64,000 bases of DNA from Arenibacter algicola (GCF_000733925.1 NZ_JPOO01000001.1:2108001-2172000); one strand, 5' to 3'. Positions 28,339 through 37,547 are shown, numbered from the stretch's first letter. A program made the numbers and translations. Notes: generated from the letters alone by a model not told the origin.

Positions 28339-28794
28339 GTGGAAGGTCGGAGCGGGAATTAATCCCGTTCCTCCTATCCGATGTGTGCCTAGCATGGGCG
28401 ATATCTATAGGGTGCAAGTCCCGAACACGCTCTAGCAGTGGGAAGTGTTAGCCAAAAGCAAGGGTGTCCATCGTGAGGTGGAATCTGAAGGAAGCTGGAG
28501 GCAAAATCCTGGCCTGACGTACAGGAACTACATATAAGGCCAAAGTTGTCTGGATAAAGTTACACAACAAACCGAAGTCCAACACTGCTCGGAGACAACA
28601 TGGTAAATGTAGCAGGTAGATGGGATGAAAGATATCGTTCTTACCTGGGGAGACCTCATGAACGTGTGGAAACAAAGTATGAAACGCGGAGTAAAGCTTG
28701 TCATGAGGGGTCAGCCGAGGTCATAGTACTTAAGTAGACTTCACTTAAGGAAGGACTGAACTTTAAGGAGTGAGCAGTAAATGAATGTTACCAT

Positions 28795-30201
28795 ATGAAC
28801 GGAAGAACGCAGAAAATCTCAATACAAGAGACCTGCCCACAAAAGAACAGGACGGCATCCGAAGGCTATGTGGGAGGGCAGACGTATCTATGGATAACTG
28901 AAAATAACCTCACGGATACTAATCAATTAGGAGATGGACTATTAGAGCTGATTGTGTCCCCTTCAAATCTTAACAAAGCTTACCTACAGGTAAAGCGGAA
29001 TAAGGGATCTGGGGGTGTGGACAAGATGGAAGTCGAATCATTAAAAGATTATCTAGTCACGCACAAGGACAAACTAATTGCATCCATTTTAAAGGGTACT
29101 TACCGCCCCAACCCTGTTCGCAGGGTACTTATTCCCAAAGACAATGGACAAAAGCGACAACTGGGTATCCCTACAGTTATAGATAGGTGTATCCAACAAG
29201 CGATTGCCCAAGTTCTCCCGCCAATGTATGAACCCCAATTTAGCGACAATAGCTACGGGTTCAGACCAAGGCGCAACGCCCACGGAGCATTAAGGAAATG
29301 TCAGGCGTATATCACAGAAGGCTACAAGTATGCAGTAGATTTGGATTTAGAAAAATTCTTTGACACGGTAAACCATAGCAAGCTGATAGAGATACTCTCC
29401 CGTACTGTAAAAGACGGTCGAGTGATATCACTGATACATAAATATCTCAATGCGGGAGTGCAAGTAGGATCCAAAATACGGACTAGTGAAGAGGGGGTTC
29501 CGCAAGGAGGTCCACTAAGTCCAATTTTAAGCAACATTATGTTGAACGAAATGGACAAAGAGCTAGAGAGTAGGGAGCATAAATTTGTACGCTATGCTGA
29601 TGACCTTCTGATACTATGCAGAAGTAAACGCAGTGCAGAACGGACAATGGGCTCAATGATCCACTTTATAGAGGATAAACTGTTCTTAAAAGTGAATAGG
29701 GATAAAAGCCAAAGTGCCCACATAAGGAAGGTCAAATTCCTTGGATACTCCTTTCACAAAAGCAAAGGAGAAGGACGGCTACGGATACACCGAAAGAGTG
29801 TAGCCAAAATGAAAGCTAAAATAAAAGAGCTGACATCCCGTAGTAATGGCTGGGGTAATGCCCGAAGAAAAGAAGCCCTTCGCCAGTACATCACTGGTTG
29901 GGTGAACTACTTCAAATTGGCAGACATGAAGAATCTGCTTCTTAAAATAGACGAGTGGTACCGAAGACGAATCAGGATGGTGATATGGAAACAATGGAAA
30001 CGGATACGAACCGGAGTGAAGAATCTTATCAAGCTAGGGGTTAAGAAATCCAAGGCTTGGGAATGGGCAAATACAAGGAAAAGCTATTGGCATACAGCTA
30101 ATAGTTTTATCCTTAAGACCACAATCACCACGGAAAATCTGAGAAAAGCAGGCTATGTAATGCTGTCAGACCAATATCGAAAGGTTAGTATCAAAACTTA
30201 A
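28795..30201 (+). CDS. ltrA: Group II intron reverse transcriptase/maturase, copy 2
   Basis: 468 residues, identical to the protein encoded at 26897-28303, including the YADD active site, GVPQGGPLSP and the X domain. No frameshift or substitution was found, so both introns appear mobile. Because the two genes are identical, short-read data could not place reads uniquely here. Confidence 0.94.
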   Translation: MNGRTQKISIQETCPQKNRTASEGYVGGQTYLWITENNLTDTNQLGDGLLELIVSPSNLNKAYLQVKRNKGSGGVDKMEVESLKDYLVTHKDKLIASILKGTYRPNPVRRVLIPKDNGQKRQLGIPTVIDRCIQQAIAQVLPPMYEPQFSDNSYGFRPRRNAHGALRKCQAYITEGYKYAVDLDLEKFFDTVNHSKLIEILSRTVKDGRVISLIHKYLNAGVQVGSKIRTSEEGVPQGGPLSPILSNIMLNEMDKELESREHKFVRYADDLLILCRSKRSAERTMGSMIHFIEDKLFLKVNRDKSQSAHIRKVKFLGYSFHKSKGEGRLRIHRKSVAKMKAKIKELTSRSNGWGNARRKEALRQYITGWVNYFKLADMKNLLLKIDEWYRRRIRMVIWKQWKRIRTGVKNLIKLGVKKSKAWEWANTRKSYWHTANSFILKTTITTENLRKAGYVMLSDQYRKVSIKT

Positions 30202-30204
30202 GGA

Positions 30205-30236
30205 AGCGCCCAGTACGGATCCGTACGCTGGGTGCT
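30205..30236 (+). ncRNA. Group II intron domain V, copy 2
   Basis: Same hairpin as at 28307-28338, offset by 1898 nt: AGC triad, GATC tetraloop and CG bulge all present. Confidence 0.85.
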
Positions 30237-30290
30237 GTGGAAGGTCGGAGCGGGAATTAATCCCGTTCCTCCTATCCGATTTTCCAACGC

Positions 30291-30355
30291 GTAGTGCTAC
30301 CAGGCACTTAAGCGGAGGAAAACAAAAAATACGGACAGGCGCCAGCCTGTATCGG
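30291..30355. repeat. Short diverged repeat, copy A
   Basis: Shares an exact CCAGGCACTTAAGC core, then GGAAA(A)CAAAAA and AGCCTxT ... GGATT, with copy B at 30434-30500. Inside it, ACAGGC-GCCA-GCCTGT forms a perfect 6-bp hairpin. Family unknown. Confidence 0.55.
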
Positions 30356-30433
30356 ATTATCTTAAGCCCCGATCCCCAAACAGGATCACCGAGCAGAGTG
30401 AGGTAATTCTGATTGCAGTTGGCCTTGTACCAA

Positions 30434-30500
30434 GTATGATGCCGCCAGGCACTTAAGCTACGGAAACAAAAACTATAAATAAGTACTAGCCTATGTAAGG
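30434..30500. repeat. Short diverged repeat, copy B
   Basis: Same order of conserved blocks as copy A: CCAGGCACTTAAGC, GGAAACAAAAA, AGCCTAT and GGATT. The copies lie about 143 nt apart. Confidence 0.55.
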
Positions 30501-30751
30501 ATTTTATAGGCAACAATCCTGTTAAAGGTTTATGGAACCCATTAAATGAATTTCTAGTAATTGCTTCAATATATTTTTAGACCCTTTTTCTCAAAATATT
30601 TATCTTCCAAGTTTGAATCTATTGACTAAGCCAAACCTAAGAAAACCTGACGATTCGTTAGCTTTTTGCCTGTATTTTGCATATTCGTATTTTGTAATGT
30701 TAAAATTTATTAAATCTATAATATTGACGGCCTTTATTGCGATATATTTAA

Positions 30752-30759
30752 TAAGTTTG
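30752..30759 (+). promoter_or_regulatory. Candidate -7 element of the small secreted protein gene
   Basis: TAAGTTTG matches TAnnTTTG perfectly, 43 nt upstream of the ATG at 30803. No good -33 TTTG was found at the usual distance. Confidence 0.5.
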
Positions 30760-30802
30760 AGTAGAATTAGTTAAAAAAATATATTCAAAACATTCTTAAA
30801 AT

Positions 30803-31159
30803 ATGAAAAAGTCAGTATTTATTTTGATGGCTGCAATGTTGTTGAACGTAGTTCAAGTATTTGCAACCGATCCCCAAAAAGGAGAAGCAAAACCCGCGAA
30901 GGCGGTTACAACCCAGGTTTTCCAAATGTTGAGCGATAATATTATTCCCGATGAGATTCGTGGCGCAACGGCAGAGATACGTGTTGCCTTGGACAACGGT
31001 GATTATTTACGGGTTCTAAGTGTTAAAACAGAAAACGAAGCATTGGAAACCTATATTCGAAATAGTATCGATTTCCAAAAGGTTACAAAAGGAACTTTCG
31101 AGCAAGGGGTGATATATCGTATTCCTTTGGAGGTTAGTAAAAAAGGAAGTATCCTTTAA
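30803..31159 (+). CDS. Small secreted protein of unknown function
   Basis: 118 residues: a clear signal peptide (MKKSVFILMAAMLLNVVQVFA) and a mature domain of about 95 residues rich in beta-prone segments (TAEIRVALDNGDYLRVLSVK, GVIYRIPLEV). The pattern faintly recalls periplasmic TonB C-terminal-like folds, but I cannot assign a family. It has its own promoter and a strong terminator at 31182-31215, so it is a single-gene unit. A structural or stress-related periplasmic role is possible but unsupported. Confidence 0.75.
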   Translation: MKKSVFILMAAMLLNVVQVFATDPQKGEAKPAKAVTTQVFQMLSDNIIPDEIRGATAEIRVALDNGDYLRVLSVKTENEALETYIRNSIDFQKVTKGTFEQGVIYRIPLEVSKKGSIL

Positions 31160-31181
31160 GCTGGTCCAATTAAATAATAGT

Positions 31182-31215
31182 AAAAGGCCCCTGAAGGTAT
31201 TTCAGGGGCCTTTTT
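31182..31215 (+). terminator. Rho-independent terminator
   Basis: AAAAGGCCCCTGAA, GGTA loop, TTTCAGGGGCCTTTTT: a stem of about 12 bp with a U-run. It can act for both this gene and the convergent permease gene. Confidence 0.9.
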
Positions 31216-31251
31216 ATTTTTAGAAAAACTCACAGTACTTATTAAGAAGTA

Positions 31252-32403
31252 TTAATTATTTTCCGATGAATGTGCATTGGTATTTATTCCAAAAAAGGTA
31301 TTGTAGTTAACAACTTCCTCGGACTTGTTGCTCCTTTTCAGTTTAGTGATCAAATAAGGAATATAGGTGACAGCCACCATTATGATTCCTGTAACCGTTA
31401 GCACTACTGGGTTCACAAAAAAATCGCTGAAAGAAAAAATACTGATGATCAAAATAGTGGAAAACGGCATGGAACAAGCCAAAATATTAACTGCAAAGTT
31501 AATATCGAAAGTAGGCTTCTTCTGTTCGTCCTTTTCCTCCAATGTACTTACTGCACTCATATGGGCAAACGGCCAAAAACTGCAGGCACTTTGTGGGAAT
31601 ACCACAATTAATAAAATCATTGGGGCAGCCAATGCTGGAAAAAGGAACACAAAAATAGCCGATAGTAAAAAGGTGATTCCGGCACGTCTCATCAAAAGTG
31701 AAAAGATAAAGCCGAATTCCCTAAATTTTATACGTACTGCCATACCAATAAAAAGGAGCACCAAAGGTGTCATAATCAAGCTCATTTTAACAATGGTATT
31801 CTCCAAGAACTCAGGAAAGGAGCTAAGGCTAAGTCCGAATCCCAATAGTACCAGAGCTACTATTATAACCAAGTTAATAGGTTCATTCAGCATTGAAAGA
31901 AACAGGCCTTTTAACTTGCTGGAAGTAGTTGCAACCAAATCTTTGACGGCCCTGGCATGATACCAGTGCATCCCTAACATATACAAAAGGATAAGGACAA
32001 AGATTTTGTTCCCCAAGTCTGCCAATGCGGCCAAGGCCAGATATTCATCGCCCAAGTAGACTATGATAAAGGGAAAACAGGAGAGGCCTGGTGCCAAAGA
32101 GGGGAGGAGCATTGTCAATGTTCTTTTTTTGGCTCCTTCATTTTTAGGTAATGATGATGCCAATAGGTATTTGGTGGCTATGGCCATTATAAAATTAAAT
32201 ACTAGGGCCATCAGGGGGAAAATCAATAATGACCCTTTGAGTTCTATTTTTAATAGGGCTACAAAAATTGTAGCTGGCAATGCCACACTCAATATCAAGG
32301 TCTTTATCCCTTTTAGGTCATCCTTAGCTACCTTTTTTTGTAGTAATAGACCCAGACCTATGATCAGTAGGAGTTCTAATGTTTTTTGTAATGCATAATT
32401 CAT
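31252..32403 (-). CDS. AEC-family (auxin efflux carrier-like) permease
   Basis: 383 residues with about ten membrane segments, two inverted blocks of five, and the N-terminal LLIIGLGLLLQKK start seen in AEC/PIN-like carriers. These inner-membrane proteins move small organic anions, often amino-acid or dicarboxylic acid derivatives. It is the last gene of a minus-strand set following the Tat-signal aminotransferase (125 nt gap), the lipoprotein and the TonB-dependent receptor. It could export or import the compound handled by that set. The hydrophilic C-terminal tail (SKINTNAHSSENN-like) has no known role. Confidence 0.8.
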   Translation of the reverse strand: MNYALQKTLELLLIIGLGLLLQKKVAKDDLKGIKTLILSVALPATIFVALLKIELKGSLLIFPLMALVFNFIMAIATKYLLASSLPKNEGAKKRTLTMLLPSLAPGLSCFPFIIVYLGDEYLALAALADLGNKIFVLILLYMLGMHWYHARAVKDLVATTSSKLKGLFLSMLNEPINLVIIVALVLLGFGLSLSSFPEFLENTIVKMSLIMTPLVLLFIGMAVRIKFREFGFIFSLLMRRAGITFLLSAIFVFLFPALAAPMILLIVVFPQSACSFWPFAHMSAVSTLEEKDEQKKPTFDINFAVNILACSMPFSTILIISIFSFSDFFVNPVVLTVTGIIMVAVTYIPYLITKLKRSNKSEEVVNYNTFFGINTNAHSSENN

Positions 32404-32528
32404 ATTATAAGTTCTTAATAATTCGCTATTCCGTTCGGGGGTTTCCGTAATAAAAAACCCAACAGTAGTTGGATCATAGAAAGATCTTTACGGCCCTCCT
32501 ATTGATCCAACCTGTGGGTAAACTCAAC

Positions 32529-33722
32529 TTAAACCAATACTTTTTCCAACGCTTTTGTAAATAGCTTCATTTCCTCCATGGTACCCATACTTACACGGCA
32601 CCAGTTCTTGCCCATGATCTCGAAGGCACGAACACCTACTTTTTGGGCAGTCATTTTTTCCAGGAATGCCTTTCCTTCCATTTCTATTGGGAAGATTATG
32701 AAACTTGTGGAAGACGGAATGTACTCAAAGCCCATTTTATCCAAGCTTTGGTAGACATATTCGCGACATTCAGCGTTAAGCTTTCTGGATTTGTCCTGAA
32801 AGGCTACATCATCCATACTGGCAGTAGCTGCAAATATGGAGGTGTAAGCAATGCCCATACCCCCGCGGGTAACTTTTTCAAGTTTTGCAAGAGTAGATTC
32901 CTGTGCCACGATATATCCCACCCTAAGGCCGGCCATACCGTGTATTTTTGAGAATGTACGGGCTATTATAACGTCTTTGCCTTCATTTATTAGAGACACC
33001 ATACTTTGTTTGGCACCATCCTCTAAAAAGCCCATATAGGCCTCATCCACGAAAATGGGAACTTTTTCTGATACCCTTGAACAGAAATCCACCAATTCAG
33101 CACTATCGGTCATTGCTCCTGTAGGATTGTTAGGATTACAGATGTATACCAATTTTGTATCTGCGTCAATGGCAGCTTCCATGGCTTTTAGGTCATGTGA
33201 CCAATCTGCCTTACAGGGAATTGCCTTCCAAGAAGCACCTGTGGCCTCCGCAACGCGAATCAATGACATATAAGTTGGGTCTGCGGATACTACATTGCCA
33301 CCGTTTGCAAATAGGACCATGGCTGTTTTTTCCAAAAGATCTGATGATCCCGGTCCCATCATAATATTCTTGATATCCACACCTTCTTCCTTAGCAATTT
33401 TGCCCATCAGGTCAAAAAGTTCGTACCAGGCATAACGATTGCCTTTAAAGGCTACTTTCTGTAAGGCTGAGATTGCCTTAGGGGATGGACCGTAAGGGTT
33501 TTCATTAGCATTCAATTTGGCTTCCAATACCGGCATTTCGCGACTAAATGCCGGTAAAAATTCCTTAAAAAATGGAGTATAAATGGCATTTCCCTGGGCA
33601 TCAAGTGCCAAAGGTGCTTTGGGCATCTCGGAAATTCCGAAACTCAAATGGGGCATTACCATTGCGCCTGCAGCTGTCAAAGCACCCCTTTTTAACCATG
33701 CTCTTCTGTCTAATGTTTTCAT
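32529..33722 (-). CDS. Tat-exported PLP-dependent aminotransferase (HisC-like fold)
   Basis: 397 residues of fold-type I class I/II aminotransferase resembling histidinol-phosphate aminotransferase. Visible are LNANENPYGPSP, MGPGSSDLLE, YICNPNNPTGA, VDEAYMGF and the PLP lysine in ARTFSKIHGMAGLRVGY. The unusual part is the N terminus: DRRAWLKRGALTAAGAM is a twin-arginine signal, predicting folding with PLP in the cytoplasm and export to the periplasm. HisC itself is cytosolic, so this is probably not histidine biosynthesis. It lies 34 nt downstream of a lipoprotein gene and a TonB-dependent receptor gene, suggesting it acts on a compound brought in by that receptor. Substrate unknown. Confidence 0.85.
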   Translation of the reverse strand: MKTLDRRAWLKRGALTAAGAMVMPHLSFGISEMPKAPLALDAQGNAIYTPFFKEFLPAFSREMPVLEAKLNANENPYGPSPKAISALQKVAFKGNRYAWYELFDLMGKIAKEEGVDIKNIMMGPGSSDLLEKTAMVLFANGGNVVSADPTYMSLIRVAEATGASWKAIPCKADWSHDLKAMEAAIDADTKLVYICNPNNPTGAMTDSAELVDFCSRVSEKVPIFVDEAYMGFLEDGAKQSMVSLINEGKDVIIARTFSKIHGMAGLRVGYIVAQESTLAKLEKVTRGGMGIAYTSIFAATASMDDVAFQDKSRKLNAECREYVYQSLDKMGFEYIPSSTSFIIFPIEMEGKAFLEKMTAQKVGVRAFEIMGKNWCRVSMGTMEEMKLFTKALEKVLV

Positions 33723-33756
33723 AATGTTATTGTATTTAAGTTTATGAGTTTAATTT

Positions 33757-34257
33757 TTAATTACTTTCTACCGGATCGGCATTTGCGCCTATATTTCCTG
33801 AGGCGACAACCGTATTGTCTGTTTCGCTCAGGTAAATGTTTATGTGCGCATCCAGGTCTAGGAGTCCATCATAAAAGGAAGTGTCGCTAATGACGTAAAA
33901 CTTGTTGTCATTTAGTTCGCCCGTATCTCCGGAAACCGTATCCAGAGTTAGCAGGGTAGTTGTTCCCACTCCTGAGGCACCTTCTAAAATGAGTGCAGGA
34001 TGTTGTTGCCCTTCAATGGTGTTATAAAGGGAAACCTGAACAAGTGTTCTGTTTAGGGTACCTTTCCAGAAAACCACGCGCCCATATACATTGGATCCAC
34101 TGGGATCCGCAGCATCGATAGTATAGGCAGTGTAATTTCGTAATGTTCCCCCGCCTTCGGCGGCCTCTAATGCAGCTTCTGGCATTTCTTGCTCACATGA
34201 AGCAGTGAAGAAAACAAGAAATAGTAAACTAATTATTTTTATAGATGTATGTTTCAT
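33757..34257 (-). CDS. Small lipoprotein, possibly CHRD-like
   Basis: 166 residues with a lipobox Cys21 and a Gly/Glu-rich linker. The mature part (NVYGRVVFWKGTL ... QQHPALILEG ... NTVVASGNIG) looks like an all-beta domain and resembles the CHRD pattern weakly, with a final ASGNIGAN. I do not know its function. It is placed between the TonB-dependent receptor (28 nt gap) and the Tat aminotransferase (34 nt gap), so it is very likely co-transcribed and may be a ligand-binding partner of the receptor in place of a SusD. Confidence 0.7.
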   Translation of the reverse strand: MKHTSIKIISLLFLVFFTASCEQEMPEAALEAAEGGGTLRNYTAYTIDAADPSGSNVYGRVVFWKGTLNRTLVQVSLYNTIEGQQHPALILEGASGVGTTTLLTLDTVSGDTGELNDNKFYVISDTSFYDGLLDLDAHINIYLSETDNTVVASGNIGANADPVESN

Positions 34258-34285
34258 ATCTTTTATTTTTTATAGCGTTAGCAGA

Positions 34286-37222
34286 TTAGAATCCAAAAGT
34301 TAGTCTAGCGAAATAATATGCACCGTTAGAACCTTGCTGATAGTTGGAGTAGAGGTAGAATCCTCTTTCTTCTGCTCTCAGGATATCTGGGTACTTATTA
34401 AAGATGTTATTGCCCCCTACAGTTAATGCAAGCTTATCCGTAAAGTTGTGGGTAACTCCTATATCGGTAACAAATTGAGCAGAGAAGGTTTGATCGGAAT
34501 ATCCTTCAGAACCATCATTAAGAGTTCTGAAAGTGTTGTCCAATGAAGTTACCTCCCCAAAATAAGATCCCCTTAGCATCCCTGACCATTTGCCCCAAGA
34601 ATAGGTTCCAGAACCAATAAAGGTGGTATTTGGTGTACCTGATTCGAATTGACCTATGGAAGACCTGTTTACGTATTTAGTTTCCAATTCCTCATCGGTC
34701 AAAACCGTATTAAGGTCTGGAACACTTGCCCCTTCAAAAGTGTTTTCACGGAATACCCCTGAAAGTGTTAGGCCTAACATGCCTTCACCCACTTTTTCTC
34801 TATAGTTGGCTACTATTTCAACACCTTTGGTGCTTATGTCTCCACCATTAATTCTAAAACTTGCCAATCCGGAACCAATAATAGGAGCCAATACAGGAGC
34901 TTCGCTAGCGTTAAAATTATCGGTTTCAAAGATCCGATCCTGAATATCAATTTTATATGCGTCTACCGTTAGATCTATTTTGTTGAAGAGACGGGTAGTA
35001 AAACCTAGACTTAAGTTGGTGGATTGTTCCTGTCTAAGAGTTTCAATACCAATTGCCCGTGCGGCACTACTTGTATTTGGGTAAAGCGTTCCATCAAAAG
35101 GATCAAGACCTACAAAGAAGGTAAAGGTGTGTGAATAATTCAATTCTTGTAGTGAAGGAGCTCTAAAGCCAGTGCTGAAAGATCCTCTCAAGGCAAAGTT
35201 GTCCAAGATGGAGTATCTAGTAGCTATTTTACCTGTAAAGACATCTCCAAAATCTGAATAGTTCTCTGTACGCAGGGCACCTGTCAGCAACCATTTTTCG
35301 GTAACATCAAGTTCTGCATCCAAATAAGCGGCGGTAACCGAGCGAAACTCGTTGGCCTCATTCTCAGGAGCAAAGCCTCTAAAACACTGACAGTTGGGGC
35401 TATAGAACTTATTTATGTTAGTACTGGCCTCACCATAAGGCAGAACTACTGGGCTGCCATCTGCATTCACAATGGGTTCGGAGTTAAGATCTTCCATGGG
35501 AAAACCATCAGGACCCAATAATGCTTCGTTGTCCGTAGTGGCGGTATAAATTCCGGCATCGCCTATAGAGTAACTTTCTGCCTGACCTGCCTCAATTTGG
35601 TAATTTTCTACCCTTAGTTCTACTCCTATAGCAACGTTTAGTCCAGATAATACATCATCAAAATATTTGGATACATCAAAATTGGTGGTGTTCTGGTAGA
35701 AACTATGTGTTCCCAAATCCATTGTTGTCGGTGACTCGGATTGTAAACTTGCATTGAAGGTATTGAACATGTCATAATTCATTTTGTTTCTTCCGAAGGT
35801 GTTGCTGAAATCAAAATTGAAATCGCCTAGGGTACCATCAATTCCACCTGTAAAGGCTATGTTGGTCTGGGTACTGGCAATTTGAGGCCTAAATCCATTC
35901 GGGAACAAGTCAAAGTTGGCACGATCGGCCTGGGCCGGTCTTCGATAAAAGCAGCTGTACCCAGCAGTGTATTTATATCCAAAATCACCAAAAGAATAAA
36001 ATTCTATATCCTCATTGATGGGCAATGCCATGTTGTAGGCCAATACTCCTAGATTGGATGCTGCAGTACCTGCATAGGTAGAGAAGTCTTTATAAGTTAA
36101 GCCTCTTGCAGCCATAAGTCCGGTATCGGTCCTAAGGTCATCGGCAAGTGCGGTATTGCCTGAAGCCTGTGCCGCTACCAGTTCTGGGTTGGTTATGATA
36201 ATATTCCCTTGGGCATCGGTACGCTCATTGTTTAGGTATGCATCTCCATAAGGCGTAGCATTACTTATATTGGGGCGAACTGTTGCTTCGGCCTGGCGGT
36301 AAAGTCCCGTAAGGTTTAAGTAGCCACCTTCTTCGAAGGAGATTCCATAATTTCCAGCCAATTGATAATTGATACCATCTGGCTCGGTATCTTTCAACAA
36401 AGCCTGATTTTCTTCACTTACATCGGTTCCGCTAAGATCTGGGGCGGAATTTGGGAATCCGCCCACAGTAAAATTTCCGGTAAACTCTCCAGTGCCTTTT
36501 TTTAATACAACGTTCATTACACCGGCAATGGCATCGGAACCGTATTGTGCCGAGGCACCGTCCCTTAAAATTTCTACCCTGTCAATAGCATCTGGGACAA
36601 TGAAGCTCATATCCGTGGCATTTGCAGCCGATCCTGTTTGCGAACCTGCCAAAAGTGCCGAAGTATGCCTTCTCTTACCATTTATAAGTACCAACATTTG
36701 GTTCGGGGCAAGACCACGAAGCGTTGGAGGGTCGACGGCAGACGAAAGGTCACCACCCTGGGAGCGAAAGGCGCTAAAAGAGGGTGCTGAAGCGACCAGC
36801 ATTTGCGCCAGGTCCATCTGCGGCATATTAATAGCCTGTTCCTTTATACTAATAACATCGACGGGGGCAGTAGTTTCCAATTTGGTCCTACCTTTACTTC
36901 TAGAGCCAATAACTATAGTTTCCGTTAACATTTCAGCAGCTTCGGGAAGGGTTACGGTAATATTGGTTCTTCCTCCTATTAGAATTTCCTTATTTGCGTA
37001 ACCTAATGATGATAATAATAAAACTGCGTCGGATTCGGCGTCAATGGAAAAATTTCCGTCAAAATCCGAGATACTTCCTTTAGTGGTACCCTTGATTACT
37101 ACATTCACGCCTGGTAGGGGGGTACCGACTTCATCTGTAACTTTTCCAGATACAGTAATTTGTTGGGCGTTCATCGCTAGCATACTGAATAGTGCGAGTG
37201 ATAGTATTAGAGCTTTCTTCAT
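34286..37222 (-). CDS. TonB-dependent outer-membrane receptor (no SusD partner)
   Basis: 978 residues from the ATG ending at 37222, where a signal peptide starts (MKKALILSLALFSMLAMNAQQ). The longer frame from 37291 adds a non-signal leader. Domains are a carboxypeptidase-like regulatory domain (about 22-95), the plug with LRGLAPNQMLVLINGKRR and DAIDRVEILRDGASAQYGSDAIAGVMNVV, then a beta-barrel ending ARLTFGF. The plug type is that of siderophore or small-molecule receptors, not the SusC type, and no SusD follows. First gene of the set with the lipoprotein, Tat aminotransferase and permease. A TAAATTTG promoter lies about 160 nt upstream. Confidence 0.9.
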   Translation of the reverse strand: MKKALILSLALFSMLAMNAQQITVSGKVTDEVGTPLPGVNVVIKGTTKGSISDFDGNFSIDAESDAVLLLSSLGYANKEILIGGRTNITVTLPEAAEMLTETIVIGSRSKGRTKLETTAPVDVISIKEQAINMPQMDLAQMLVASAPSFSAFRSQGGDLSSAVDPPTLRGLAPNQMLVLINGKRRHTSALLAGSQTGSAANATDMSFIVPDAIDRVEILRDGASAQYGSDAIAGVMNVVLKKGTGEFTGNFTVGGFPNSAPDLSGTDVSEENQALLKDTEPDGINYQLAGNYGISFEEGGYLNLTGLYRQAEATVRPNISNATPYGDAYLNNERTDAQGNIIITNPELVAAQASGNTALADDLRTDTGLMAARGLTYKDFSTYAGTAASNLGVLAYNMALPINEDIEFYSFGDFGYKYTAGYSCFYRRPAQADRANFDLFPNGFRPQIASTQTNIAFTGGIDGTLGDFNFDFSNTFGRNKMNYDMFNTFNASLQSESPTTMDLGTHSFYQNTTNFDVSKYFDDVLSGLNVAIGVELRVENYQIEAGQAESYSIGDAGIYTATTDNEALLGPDGFPMEDLNSEPIVNADGSPVVLPYGEASTNINKFYSPNCQCFRGFAPENEANEFRSVTAAYLDAELDVTEKWLLTGALRTENYSDFGDVFTGKIATRYSILDNFALRGSFSTGFRAPSLQELNYSHTFTFFVGLDPFDGTLYPNTSSAARAIGIETLRQEQSTNLSLGFTTRLFNKIDLTVDAYKIDIQDRIFETDNFNASEAPVLAPIIGSGLASFRINGGDISTKGVEIVANYREKVGEGMLGLTLSGVFRENTFEGASVPDLNTVLTDEELETKYVNRSSIGQFESGTPNTTFIGSGTYSWGKWSGMLRGSYFGEVTSLDNTFRTLNDGSEGYSDQTFSAQFVTDIGVTHNFTDKLALTVGGNNIFNKYPDILRAEERGFYLYSNYQQGSNGAYYFARLTFGF

Positions 37223-37379
37223 ATACAATAGTTTAAGGTAGTTAGTAAACAATGTTGTAGGCATACCAATTTCAATCGTTTCCATGGCCATGGAAATTCA
37301 ACTGTACACCTGGTAAAAGGAAAGTTCCGGATACTTAACTATCAAAAAACAACTCTACTTTTGTTGTTAAATGACTTTA

Positions 37380-37387
37380 CAAATTTA
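37380..37387 (-). promoter_or_regulatory. Candidate -7 element of the TonB-dependent receptor operon
   Basis: On the minus strand this reads TAAATTTG, a perfect TAnnTTTG, about 158 nt upstream of the receptor ATG. The -33 element is unclear. Confidence 0.45.
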
Positions 37388-37547
37388 ACGATACATTGGC
37401 ATAAATAAAATTTTGACAGTTTTGTAAAAGCCTGTATTATAGGTAGATATAGGGATAAAACTAATCATATCGCTATTATAAATTTACTTTTCTACCGAAA
37501 TGTCAGCTTTTTAAATTTTAAAGAACAAATGCTGTCATAATGATCAA

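Larger units (their letters stand above)
26485..28382 (+). mobile_element. Group II intron, copy 1 (1898 bp)
   Basis: Begins GTGTGCCTAGC, fitting the GUGYG 5' consensus, and ends in AT. Domain V is readable at 28307-28338: AGCGCCCAG pairs with CTGGGTGCT, with upper stem TACG/CGTA, tetraloop GATC, the AGC triad at the 5' side and a two-nt CG bulge. Domain VI follows (28344-28366 stem) with a candidate branch A near 28376. It encodes a maturase at 26897-28303. Insertion right behind a terminator and the endonuclease-less maturase indicate class C. It is identical in length and, as far as compared, in sequence to copy 2. Confidence 0.93.
28383..30280 (+). mobile_element. Group II intron, copy 2 (1898 bp), fused to copy 1
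   Basis: Starts GTGTGCCTAGC at the base after the AT that ends copy 1, and ends in the same CCTATCCGAT at 30271-30280. The maturase ORFs are offset by exactly 1898 nt with identical translations. Every 60-nt line I compared is identical, so the duplication is recent. The right flank (TTTCCAACGC) is presumably the original 3' exon. Confidence 0.93.
30281..30802. other. Region after the introns, with diverged repeats and a promoter
   Basis: No gene. The left 220 nt hold two diverged copies of a short repeat (30291-30355 and 30434-30500). The right end has a TAAGTTTG -7 element (30752-30759) for the small secreted protein. The middle is AT-rich without recognisable structure. Confidence 0.55.

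Noticed and set aside
30166..30516. 116-codon minus-strand ORF spanning the intron end and the short repeats
   Set aside because: It crosses the intron 3' boundary and its repeats reflect the DNA repeats, so it is not a real gene.
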